A DNA stretch of 13,965 nucleotides, taken from contig CAIJWY010000200.1 in NCBI GenBank assembly GCA_903824455.1, positions 1 to 13,965 of the forward strand. The letters run 5' to 3'. Each line of letters starts with the position of its first letter. Positions within the stretch are counted from its first letter, which is position 1. Both the position numbers and the translations under genes were made by a program. The notes under the pieces are model-generated. The model saw nothing but the letters and a program-made list of their open reading frames with translations, had not been told where the DNA came from and did not search any database. This document shows positions 1 through 6,592 of this stretch, piece after piece. The stretch comes from an uncultured Micrococcales bacterium. GTDB taxonomy: Bacteria > Actinomycetota > Actinomycetes > Actinomycetales > Microbacteriaceae.

Positions 1-921
1 AACGACCACAGCGACTGGATTCGCTACCAAGGATTCAACCGAGTTAGCCCTGAGGGTGCACCTCATGCCACTTTGCTCGACTTTGGAGTGCCAGAGTTGC
101 GCGCGGAGATTATTACGCAGATGAAGAGCTGGGTCACCAAATTTGAGATAGACGGCTTTGCGTCATCTTTAGCCGGAGGGCAGCCTCTCGATTTCTGGAA
201 TGAGGCAACGTACCGAGTCAACCAGATCCGCCCAATAGCCTTCATAACCAAGAGCCCGGTAGCAGCAACCTACAACACGAATTCATTTGGTGCCGTGAAG
301 CGCACTGAATTCCTCAAGGCCGTGAACACGCTTTCTAAGGGCAACACTTTGAACACGACTTGGAAAAGTGCCCTCGTAGGTTTGTCCACTGGCAACCGTT
401 CTGCGGCAAACATTAATTTCGTAACCGATTCGGAAACAGGTCAACTTGGCGAATCCGACGCGACCCGACTTGGCGCGTTCCTGAATGGAGCCTTGGCTAT
501 GAGCTACGTGGCACCGGGCGCACCGATGTTGAATGCGGGTCAAGAAATTGCGTACTCAAAGTCCTTGAAACCCTACGACATTGACACCATTGTGTGGCCA
601 ACTAAAGCACACCCGACTACAGCACTGCTCACCAAGTTAGCGAAATTGCGAACCACTAACTCCGTTCTAACCTCTGGAACCGCAGCAGCACTCACCACAT
701 CGGTCAAGACGGCATTTGCATTCAAGCGGTCCGGTGCGGCAGGCACCGTCTACTTCATCGGGAATCTAACCAAGAAGGCCCTGACTGCCAAAGTGACTTT
801 CGGCACCAAGGGTACGGTTTATGACTTCAACTCCGGTAAAAAACTTTCGATTGCTGCCAGTCAGAACGTCAGTATCCCAGCCTCCGGATTCTTGATCTAC
901 TCTTCAAAGCCCGTTAAATAG
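1..921 (+). CDS. GH13-fold secreted pseudoenzyme, 3' part (partial at window edge)
   Basis: The frame is open from base 1, so this is the C-terminal 306 residues of a longer protein; an internal TTG at 73 is not a credible start. It matches the C-terminal half of the GH13 (alpha-amylase superfamily) barrel plus the all-beta C domain: a DFGVPELR strand-helix at about 27-34, IDGF at 50-53, the late-barrel APGAPMLNAGQE motif at 171-182, and a beta domain ending FLIYSS. In active GH13 enzymes the region II pattern is GFRxD; here it reads GFASS (52-56), so the Arg and the Asp nucleophile are missing. The region III Glu is also absent (FITK, 81-84), and region IV reads FVTDSE rather than an NHD motif. 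It is a paralog of the next gene, 18 bp downstream, probably in one operon. Export cannot be seen because the N terminus is missing. Likely a non-catalytic carbohydrate-binding or scaffold protein; the substrate is unknown. Confidence 0.8.
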   Translation, partial: NDHSDWIRYQGFNRVSPEGAPHATLLDFGVPELRAEIITQMKSWVTKFEIDGFASSLAGGQPLDFWNEATYRVNQIRPIAFITKSPVAATYNTNSFGAVKRTEFLKAVNTLSKGNTLNTTWKSALVGLSTGNRSAANINFVTDSETGQLGESDATRLGAFLNGALAMSYVAPGAPMLNAGQEIAYSKSLKPYDIDTIVWPTKAHPTTALLTKLAKLRTTNSVLTSGTAAALTTSVKTAFAFKRSGAAGTVYFIGNLTKKALTAKVTFGTKGTVYDFNSGKKLSIAASQNVSIPASGFLIYSSKPVK

Positions 922-939
922 AGTTTTCGGAGACAAGGT

Positions 940-2793
940 TTGGCCAAAGCCGAAAGCAAAAGAAATCTGGGGAAACGGTGGGTTGCCCTAGTACTACTTT
1001 CCGCGTTTTGGATTGGCGGATTACAGCAGGTAGCAACACCACCGGCAGCTATCGCCGCAGATGTTTTTTCGGTGAATCCGGCAAGGAATGGTTTGGTGGA
1101 CCAAACCCGAACGGAGCTGGCTTTCGGAGCCATGAACGTGGGTCAGGTAAAGACCGATAACATTTTCATTCAAAACACTGGTGATCGAGCCCTAACCTTT
1201 GCCGTGTTTGCCAGATTCTCATTCAACTCAGACGACGGATTAAACCGATTAATTTCCGACTCGAACGCGGAACCCTACGATATGGCCGCTTGGTCGCTGT
1301 TTGGGGCAAGTAAATTAGCGACTTTCAATGTGAGTCTTACCCCCGGCAGGTCTGCCGTGGTGCCAGTGCAAATTACAGTTCCTAAGGATGCCTACCCCGG
1401 GGTACACAGCGCGGCAATAGTAGTCGCAACAATACCCGGCACTGGAACGGTTGCGGTGGGCAAGCGCTTGGCCCTTTACATGTCTTCACAAATTCCAGGA
1501 GACCTAAAAGCTGTTGTCAATCCAACGTGGGCCAATGACACCGTTTTCTACGAGGCCAATGTCAGACAATTTTCAGCGACTAAAGACCTTTCTGGTACCA
1601 ATGCACGAATCGACGAACTGAAAGCGCTCGGCATCGAAGCCTTAATCCTGGACCCTATCTTCTCAATTGGGAAAAGCAAAATAGTTGGAACACTGGGATC
1701 GGTTTTTGCACCAACAGATTTATCTACAGTTAATCCCTCGCTGGGCACCATGGCCAACTTCAAAACTCTAAAGGCAACAGCAGTTAAGAATGGAATCAAG
1801 CTTATTCTTACCGTGCCACTGGACAAGGTCGCTATCGACCATCCTTGGGTTGTGGACAAACCAAACTGGTTCAAACGGGATTCTTCGTATGAGCTTTCAG
1901 CAGTTGCTAACGAGCCCTATCTGGCTATGTACGACTACTCCAAAGCTGAACTTCGACAAGCAGTTCTTACTCAACTCATGAAATGGGTCGTCAACGAAGA
2001 CGTAGACGGCTTTGTGTTTTCTGGCGCTACAGCAGTTCCGCTTAGTTTCTTGAATGAACTCACCTATCGACTACAGGCCACTAAAAGCTTGTTCATAGGA
2101 ACTACTGATGAGCAAAAAACAACATTTTTTGTTAATAGTTTGTCTGCTACCAGAAACGACTCCTTACTCACCGCTATCGAATCAATCGACGATGGCCTTA
2201 GTACTAAGACGCAGTACGACACTCTGCTGACACAACAGAACTCGAAGTTCACCCCTCCAGTGATCGCATTGAATCACCTGAGTAGTTACGCCACGATGCT
2301 CAAACTACAGACCGAAACCGCTCGGTTCGGCGCGGCACTAGGCACGGCCGCTGCGCTTACCTTCACGCTACCGGGTGCACCGATGATTTTTCAGGGACAA
2401 GAGGTTGGATCTATCAAGGCTCTGAAGCCATTCGACTCCGACTTCATTGTCTGGCCGAAAACCCTACCGACGGTTTACAGCACCTACGTCAAGTTAATAA
2501 AAATGAAGAAACTCAACGAAGCGCTTTTTAACGAACAATTTGGAGCTAACGCAGAGAGTCTAGTAACTACGTCTCCAAGCCTCTTTGCCTTCAAAAGGGT
2601 TAAGAACAAGAGCACCGTGATTGTTGTTGTCAATCTAAGTAAGAAAGCACTTACGGCAAAATTCAACCCCGGAGTGGCGGCAACTTTGTACCTTTTCACG
2701 ACCAACGCTGCAGTAAAAGTAACAGCGCTGAATACTTCTGTGACAATCCCCGCGTTGGGTTACCAAATCTACACTTCGGCCGTGGTGAAGTAG
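940..2793 (+). CDS. Secreted DUF916-like domain fused to a catalytically degenerate GH13 domain
   Basis: 617 aa with TTG start, supported by GGAG at 929-932, seven bases upstream. A signal peptide spans about residues 12-40 (cleavage near AIAA-DVF). Residues 43-187 align by eye with the DUF916-like domain of the protein at 5415-6464: shared VNPA-NG, RT, a NTG turn, FAR, a D-x-x-x-W spacing, PG-H and RLALY-type positions. DUF916 is the peptidoglycan-binding part of WxL-interacting proteins. Residues 199-617 are a GH13 barrel and C domain: VFYEANVRQF at the start, LKALGIEALILDPIF, VDGF (355-358), LPGAPMIFQGQE (477-488). Catalytic positions are lost: GFVFS for GFRxD (R to V359, D to S361), GT for GE (T388), NHL for NHD (L447). 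There is no C-terminal membrane anchor, so wall retention would rest on the DUF916 domain. Enzyme activity is unlikely; a glycan-binding or structural role is inference. Confidence 0.85.
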   Translation: MAKAESKRNLGKRWVALVLLSAFWIGGLQQVATPPAAIAADVFSVNPARNGLVDQTRTELAFGAMNVGQVKTDNIFIQNTGDRALTFAVFARFSFNSDDGLNRLISDSNAEPYDMAAWSLFGASKLATFNVSLTPGRSAVVPVQITVPKDAYPGVHSAAIVVATIPGTGTVAVGKRLALYMSSQIPGDLKAVVNPTWANDTVFYEANVRQFSATKDLSGTNARIDELKALGIEALILDPIFSIGKSKIVGTLGSVFAPTDLSTVNPSLGTMANFKTLKATAVKNGIKLILTVPLDKVAIDHPWVVDKPNWFKRDSSYELSAVANEPYLAMYDYSKAELRQAVLTQLMKWVVNEDVDGFVFSGATAVPLSFLNELTYRLQATKSLFIGTTDEQKTTFFVNSLSATRNDSLLTAIESIDDGLSTKTQYDTLLTQQNSKFTPPVIALNHLSSYATMLKLQTETARFGAALGTAAALTFTLPGAPMIFQGQEVGSIKALKPFDSDFIVWPKTLPTVYSTYVKLIKMKKLNEALFNEQFGANAESLVTTSPSLFAFKRVKNKSTVIVVVNLSKKALTAKFNPGVAATLYLFTTNAAVKVTALNTSVTIPALGYQIYTSAVVK

Positions 2794-2804
2794 CTTCTTA
2801 CTTC
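2787..2804 (+). terminator. Weak hairpin at a convergent gene junction
   Basis: A 6-bp stem GAAGTA/TACTTC with a six-base loop, followed by TTT, spans the stop codon of the pseudo-GH13 gene. The stem is short and AT-rich. Only 12 bases separate the two convergent stop codons, so any terminator here must overlap coding sequence. It has no U-tract in the minus-strand direction. Weak support. Confidence 0.25.
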
Positions 2805-2805
2805 T

Positions 2806-3597
2806 TTATCCGAAGCGACCGTTCACATAGTCGTTGGTTCTGGAATCGAGCGGAGTGCTAAACATTGCTTCGGTGTCGCCGTATTCCACTATGACACCCG
2901 GGGTACCTTGCGAAGCCAAGAAAAACGCACACTGCTGAGAAACGCGCTGTGCCTGCTGCATGTTGTGAGTCACAATGACGATGGTGACATCCTCAACTAG
3001 TTCCAACATGGTTTCCTCGATCACTCGAGTTGAAGTGGGGTCCAGGGCAGAACAGGGCTCGTCCATGAGAAGAACTCTTGGCTTAATAGCGAGCGAGCGA
3101 GCGATGCACAATCTTTGCTGCTGACCACCTGAAAGACCACCACCTGGAGCGCGCAAGCGGTCTTTCACTTCTTTCCACAGGCCTGCTCGCTCCAAAGATG
3201 TTTGGACTAGTTCGTCCTTGGTGTCTCGGTCGGCGTCGACTCCAGTAAGTTTTAGTCCGGCGATTACGTTGTCATAAATCGACATAGCAGGAAATGGGTT
3301 TGGCTTTTGAAACACCATTCCGATGTCACGACGAGCTTCTGTGATTTTTCTTGAAGGGTCGTAGATGTCCTGACCGTCGAGCTTTACCTCTCCCGCCAAA
3401 CTGGCCGAAGGCACTAACTCGTGCATGCGATTCAGGATGCGGAGGAAAGTAGACTTTCCACAACCAGACGGTCCGATAAGCGACGTGATTACGCCTGCCG
3501 GCATCACCAATGAAACGTTGTTGAGCACCTGGCGCTCCCCGAACCAAGCGGTGATTCCGGTAGCCTCAAGAGTCGCAAGCGATTGATTCATGTTCAT
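2806..3597 (-). CDS. pstB: Phosphate ABC transporter ATP-binding protein PstB
   Basis: 263 aa, the usual PstB length. It hydrolyses ATP on the cytoplasmic face to drive phosphate import through PstC/PstA. Visible motifs: Walker A GPSGCGKST (42-50), Q-loop VFQKPNPFP (95-103), signature LSGGQQQR (155-162), Walker B LLMDEPCSALDP (176-187), H-loop VTHNMQQA (209-216). The FQKPNPFP and EPCSALDPTST stretches are typical of PstB rather than of other ABC ATPases. The ATG at 3597 follows AAGAAGAGA; a second ATG two codons later is an alternative. It starts 14 bases after the pseudosortase stop, so it is probably the last gene of that transcript. It is separated from pstA by seven genes, which is unusual, and no phoU follows: the next gene is convergent and unrelated. 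Confidence 0.97.
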   Translation of the reverse strand: MNMNQSLATLEATGITAWFGERQVLNNVSLVMPAGVITSLIGPSGCGKSTFLRILNRMHELVPSASLAGEVKLDGQDIYDPSRKITEARRDIGMVFQKPNPFPAMSIYDNVIAGLKLTGVDADRDTKDELVQTSLERAGLWKEVKDRLRAPGGGLSGGQQQRLCIARSLAIKPRVLLMDEPCSALDPTSTRVIEETMLELVEDVTIVIVTHNMQQAQRVSQQCAFFLASQGTPGVIVEYGDTEAMFSTPLDSRTNDYVNGRFG

Positions 3598-3611
3598 TTG
3601 TCTCTTCTTTC

Positions 3612-4463
3612 TTAGAGTAGGTTTGGCAATAATCTGGTGACCTGGTCGATGGTAAGTAACATAACGAAGGCGGCTAGTGGAGCAAAGACAATCCAAGCCT
3701 TGGCGATACCAAATCTTTTTAGGCTTAATCGCCCTAACACCTGCACAAGCGTCAATCCAATTAGGGTCAGTCCAAGCGCCCAGGCGTATCTGGCGTCGAA
3801 TCCAAGCTCACGACCCTCCGCCGGGATTGCCCCCCACTTGGTAACCCGAAGCCCAGTGTCAAAGGCTTTCCCTTGAAGTTCGGCATCTACTCTAAGCACT
3901 GACTGCGGCATGAAATACTCACCTTCAGTAGTAACCAAAACTAGGTGATTACTGCCAGCTTTCACAGGAGCGAGCCCCTTGTCTCCCGCTCTGCGTATTC
4001 CGGAAACTTTGTAAGTCGATTTACCCTGGCCGGTATAGGTGGTTATTTCATCGCCAACTTTGAGAGTTGAAAGAGCACCAAATGGTGCCCCATAGGTCCA
4101 TGCGCGGCCGAAGAGAACCGTCATGCCTTCTTGCCCAGGCAATACGGTATCGCGTCTGTGGCCGACACCTGCACGCATTGTGTTCGAATCAGTACCCTCA
4201 ACCACAATCTCACTAAGGCCGAGTTTTGGAATGACCAACTGTGCCACCGGAGCGCCGTCGGCGAGAACCTGACCGCGAAAGTCTTTTTCGCCGGTCGGCG
4301 CGGTTGCCAGCGAGGTTTGCGATGCAAAACTTGAGCGCAACCCATTCTGAGCGACCGAATGGCTAAGCGGGCTAAGGGCGAAGAAATTGATCAAAAATGT
4401 TGCAGTAAGGATCAGAATTGCACCAGTTGCACTGGTGAGCAGCTCAAGTGCACCTCGTTTCAA
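3612..4463 (-). CDS. Sortase-fold membrane protein lacking catalytic Cys and His (pseudosortase)
   Basis: 283 aa with three predicted membrane helices (about 12-30, 228-244, 254-272) and an external sortase-like domain between the first two (about 62-200). The fold is recognisable from LVIPKLGL (76-83), GVGHRRDTVLPGQEG (99-113), YGAPFGALSTLKVGDEI (124-140), YKVSGI, and LVLVTTEG (174-181). In active sortases the two key motifs are a GHR-type His followed by a G-x-PF segment, and a TLxTC Cys. Here these read FGRAWTYGAPF (118-128, no His) and VLVTT (T179 in place of Cys; codon ACT, two changes from a Cys codon). An Arg near the expected third site (R191) remains. Transpeptidase activity is therefore unlikely by this route. 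TTG start chosen: its TTGA overlaps the previous stop and a G-rich ribosome-binding site sits seven bases upstream. Role unknown; a scaffold or chaperone for neighbouring surface proteins is inference. Confidence 0.82.
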   Translation of the reverse strand: MKRGALELLTSATGAILILTATFLINFFALSPLSHSVAQNGLRSSFASQTSLATAPTGEKDFRGQVLADGAPVAQLVIPKLGLSEIVVEGTDSNTMRAGVGHRRDTVLPGQEGMTVLFGRAWTYGAPFGALSTLKVGDEITTYTGQGKSTYKVSGIRRAGDKGLAPVKAGSNHLVLVTTEGEYFMPQSVLRVDAELQGKAFDTGLRVTKWGAIPAEGRELGFDARYAWALGLTLIGLTLVQVLGRLSLKRFGIAKAWIVFAPLAAFVMLLTIDQVTRLLPNLL

Positions 4464-5431
4464 GCCAATACCCCCATCCTTGGTTTTTGAGACAACTTGA
4501 TTTTGCCCCGACGTCTTTGAACAAAAATTCCGATAATCAAGATGATTACCGCAATTGACCAAAATGTGATCGGTGCAACGAAAACAACGTTTGAGACTGT
4601 TGTTTGAATTGGTGAACTAGCTGCAAAATCGTTTGGAAGTTGCAGTTCGGTTCTGATGTTGAAGAAGCCGATTGGGGGCAAGTTACTGAAGGTCAGCAAA
4701 ACGGTTTGAGTTTCTCCAGGGGCTAGAGCTGGAAAATCGGAATAATATGTTTCCCCGACCTTAGTTCCAAAAAACGTCTCTAAGGTTGTCTTGGCAGAGA
4801 AACTAACTACGGCGTTTGTGTCGTTATTGAACGACAACCCTAAATCCAGACTGGGTAGCAATGCCTCAGTTGTTCGCAACTGGGGATCACTAACCCGTAA
4901 GGTACCCTTTGGAGCTAAGTAAACCGGCGCGGTTTTGAATTTCTGATTGGAGTATTCCTGAATAACTTGAGTACGTTCCGTGCCAGCCGGGCTAGTGCCA
5001 TCCGCTTTGGTAAGAACTCCGAAATCACTTACGTAAATCTGTCCGATTGTGTAAGAGGTGGGAATGTCATCGGATGAGAAAAAGGTTTGCGCCACCAACT
5101 CGTGCATTCCAGGCTCTAAACCATAAGGCAATTCGAGCTTGGCCTTTAGATTTCCGTTTTCATCTGAAGTTGCACGTGCGAAGGCATCTATAAAGGGCGA
5201 AAGAACAAAAAACACGTCTCGATTCGGTTCTAACCCAGTAATCACATATTTTGTTATGGCTGCATCGGATTTTTTCCCGAAGGGCACAATAGACTCAACC
5301 AAAATCTCAGGAGCACCTTGGGTACTTACAACCTCCACCGCCACCCCAACTTCGTCTTCCGCCCGAGCCGGTGAGCCAGCGCAAGTGGAGATGATCAGGA
5401 AGCTAAGGGCAATGCTAAGAAGCTTCTTCAC
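4460..5431 (-). CDS. Single-pass exported protein of unknown family in the WxL-like module
   Basis: 323 aa with GTG start. It has an N-terminal signal peptide (about 1-24, ARA-ED cleavage), a beta-rich ectodomain (about 27-283) and one C-terminal helix (about 284-304, VFVAPITFWSIAVIILIIG) followed by a basic cytoplasmic tail (QRRRGKIKLSQK). The ectodomain has two regions. Residues 27-135 suggest an Ig-like or bacterial surface-repeat fold (ITGLEPNRDVFF, DENGNLKAKLELP, LEPGMHELVAQ). Residues 170-282 resemble a CARDB/DUF916-type beta sandwich (LDLGLSFNNDTNAVVSF, LAPGETQTVLLTFSNLPPIGFFNI). I do not recognise a named family. A Cys at 17 lies in a poor lipobox (ISTC), so lipoprotein anchoring is less likely than the C-terminal helix. 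It overlaps the upstream gene by 17 bp and the pseudosortase by 4 bp, which implies co-translation and a shared complex. Its topology matches the DUF916-like partner. Confidence 0.8.
   Translation of the reverse strand: MKKLLSIALSFLIISTCAGSPARAEDEVGVAVEVVSTQGAPEILVESIVPFGKKSDAAITKYVITGLEPNRDVFFVLSPFIDAFARATSDENGNLKAKLELPYGLEPGMHELVAQTFFSSDDIPTSYTIGQIYVSDFGVLTKADGTSPAGTERTQVIQEYSNQKFKTAPVYLAPKGTLRVSDPQLRTTEALLPSLDLGLSFNNDTNAVVSFSAKTTLETFFGTKVGETYYSDFPALAPGETQTVLLTFSNLPPIGFFNIRTELQLPNDFAASSPIQTTVSNVVFVAPITFWSIAVIILIIGIFVQRRRGKIKLSQKPRMGVLA
4471..4480 (-). promoter_or_regulatory. Ribosome binding site fixing the TTG start of the pseudosortase
   Basis: AGGATGGGGG lies seven bases before the TTG at 4463. 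It supports this start over upstream in-frame codons that would give a longer overlap and leave the first membrane helix far from the N terminus. Confidence 0.6.
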
Positions 5432-6464
5432 GAGCTCGCCCCCTTTGTCTCGCGCGCCTGCTTCTGCTGCTAAGAATTCGACTAATAAACAGGGCAACGG
5501 CGATTAGCGGTAACCAAATCATCCAACCGATGGGAAATGAAGTCGAAGTCACGTCGACTCGACCTCTTGGCTGTTGGGAGGCCACGGAACTTGAGCTTAG
5601 CAACCCTGCAAAAACCACCGAGGATGTGGTTACTAAGAGCTGGCCGGAACCAGAAACAGTTTGCGAGATGTGCCTTTTGCTACCTGGCAGTAAGTTGGTA
5701 ACCCGAACCGTTTGCGGAGCGCTACCGAAAAGTCCAAATGGGCCTGATGTAGTTATTGAAACGTCGGCTGCCAGCTCCACATTCCCAGTGTTGGAAATGT
5801 CATAAGTTACAATCTCGTTCGATGCGAAAGGGTTAAATGGGTTCGGGTATGTCTTGGCATACACGTTCTCTAGTTTTAGCCGAGCCTGAACCTGGCCACT
5901 GAGCCGAGCATAAAGACGAACAGCAACACGACGAACAATGTTGAGGTTTTTCCCTTTGGTGACCGAAGAGGCAATCACCGCACCAATATGATCTCCTGGC
6001 GTGGCGTTCGTGGGAGTGAGTACGTTGAAAGGCACAGTCACAAACCCTTTTGGCTTCAGAGTGAATTTGTAGCTACTTTCCCCGTCTGCGAACGTGACCC
6101 AGGAACCAACATCCGTGGCTTCAACTGACTGGTCTTGAATTAGGAAATCGCCCTTAGGGCCGCTGAAGGCATCTCGCGCGTAGAGAGTTACTTCCTGAAC
6201 CGAAGAACCCGTGTTCACCACGTAGATTGAATCTCGCGCGGGTTGACCTGGGTTCAGCTGGTAGTCGAATCGAGTGCGAGATTTGTCCGCGGTGCCATTA
6301 GTTGCAGGGTTAACCGCAATCGCATCAGTGTCTGTTGCTGCTAGACGAATATCTGTTTGATGTGAACTTGCTTGGGCCGGCACCAAAACAGCCGTTAGAG
6401 AAAAAACCGTGATCGCGGCGATCGAAATTGCCTTGATAGAAGCGGTTTGGAGGTTTCTCAACAT
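5415..6464 (-). CDS. DUF916-like (WxL-interacting protein type) membrane-anchored surface protein
   Basis: 349 aa from the ATG at 6464. It has a signal peptide (about 1-32), a DUF916-like domain (about 47-190) and a second beta domain (about 191-308). One membrane helix follows (about 311-329, PIGWMIWLPLIAVALF), then a very Arg-rich tail (SRSRRARQRGR). This order (peptidoglycan-binding domain, second beta domain, helix, basic tail) is that of Firmicute WxL-interacting proteins, which hold WxL proteins at the wall. Visible cues are VNPATNG, LNPGQPARDSIYVVNTG, LKPKGFVTVPF and ATPGDHIGAVIAS. The WxL-like protein is the adjacent upstream gene, which fits a partner pair. No Shine-Dalgarno is evident before the ATG; a TTG ten codons upstream also lacks one, so a leaderless or short-leader transcript is possible. 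It is the first gene after a terminator-like hairpin and a PHO-box-like repeat, so it probably heads its own transcript with the 323-aa protein, the pseudosortase and pstB. Confidence 0.83.
   Translation of the reverse strand: MLRNLQTASIKAISIAAITVFSLTAVLVPAQASSHQTDIRLAATDTDAIAVNPATNGTADKSRTRFDYQLNPGQPARDSIYVVNTGSSVQEVTLYARDAFSGPKGDFLIQDQSVEATDVGSWVTFADGESSYKFTLKPKGFVTVPFNVLTPTNATPGDHIGAVIASSVTKGKNLNIVRRVAVRLYARLSGQVQARLKLENVYAKTYPNPFNPFASNEIVTYDISNTGNVELAADVSITTSGPFGLFGSAPQTVRVTNLLPGSKRHISQTVSGSGQLLVTTSSVVFAGLLSSSSVASQQPRGRVDVTSTSFPIGWMIWLPLIAVALFISRILSSRSRRARQRGRAREEAS
5439..5446 (-). promoter_or_regulatory. Ribosome binding site inside the Arg-rich 3' end of the upstream gene
   Basis: AAAGGGGG lies seven bases before the GTG at 5431. 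The same bases encode part of the Arg-rich tail of the preceding DUF916-like protein. This decides the GTG start; longer upstream in-frame options lack a signal-peptide-like N terminus. Confidence 0.6.
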
Positions 6465-6467
6465 AGA

Positions 6468-6484
6468 AATATGTTGGCATTTTA
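6468..6484 (-). promoter_or_regulatory. Candidate -10 elements before the DUF916-like gene
   Basis: Reading on the minus strand, TAAAAT (6484-6479) and CATATT (6473-6468) lie just downstream of the PHO-box-like repeats and just before the ATG at 6464. Either would give a very short or absent leader, which agrees with the lack of a ribosome binding site. No -35 with 17-base spacing is clear; an activator-dependent promoter would not need one. Confidence 0.3.
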
Positions 6485-6492
6485 GAGTTACC

Positions 6493-6541
6493 AATTGGTC
6501 AACAGAAGGTGAACCGAAGGCTAAGCAATACGAAGGTTAAA
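6493..6541 (-). promoter_or_regulatory. PHO-box-like 11-nt direct repeats
   Basis: Minus-strand reading shows two adjacent 11-mers, GTTCACCTTCT (6514-6504) and GTTGACCAATT (6503-6493). An adjacent weaker unit, CTTAGCCTTCG (6525-6515), precedes them, and after a 5-base gap comes TTTAACCTTCG (6541-6531). Streptomyces PhoP binds 11-nt direct repeat units whose conserved core is close to GTTCACC; the first unit matches that core exactly and the second differs by one base. Its place 29 bases before the start of the DUF916-like gene fits an activator site. The phosphate-transport context makes a Pho-type regulator the natural candidate. The protein that binds here is not in this window. Confidence 0.6.
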
Positions 6542-6544
6542 GCA

Positions 6545-6574
6545 ATGTGGCGGAGCATTTCTGCCCCGCCACAT
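6545..6574 (-). terminator. Strong hairpin after the WxL-like gene
   Basis: A perfect 9-bp inverted repeat (ATGTGGCGG / CCGCCACAT) extends by three inner pairs across one mismatch around a short loop. It lies about 20 bases after the WxL-like stop codon. The tail on the minus strand is TGCTTTAA, only partly U-rich, so termination may be partial, or the hairpin may protect the 3' end of an abundant upstream message. Confidence 0.65.
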
Positions 6575-6592
6575 CCTTGTTACTTTAGCTAA

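Noticed and set aside
2247..2254. GTTCACC-like heptamer inside the pseudo-GH13 gene
   Set aside because: A single unit with no 11-base repeat partner, in the middle of a coding region; expected by chance.
4464..4562. Longer N terminus for the pseudosortase
   Set aside because: It would sit inside the end of the upstream gene; the TTG at 4463 has a ribosome binding site and places a membrane helix directly at the N terminus.
5139..5507. 122-codon open frame on the + strand
   Set aside because: It is antisense to the 323-aa exported protein and the end of the DUF916-like gene; no signal, domain or ribosome binding site supports it.
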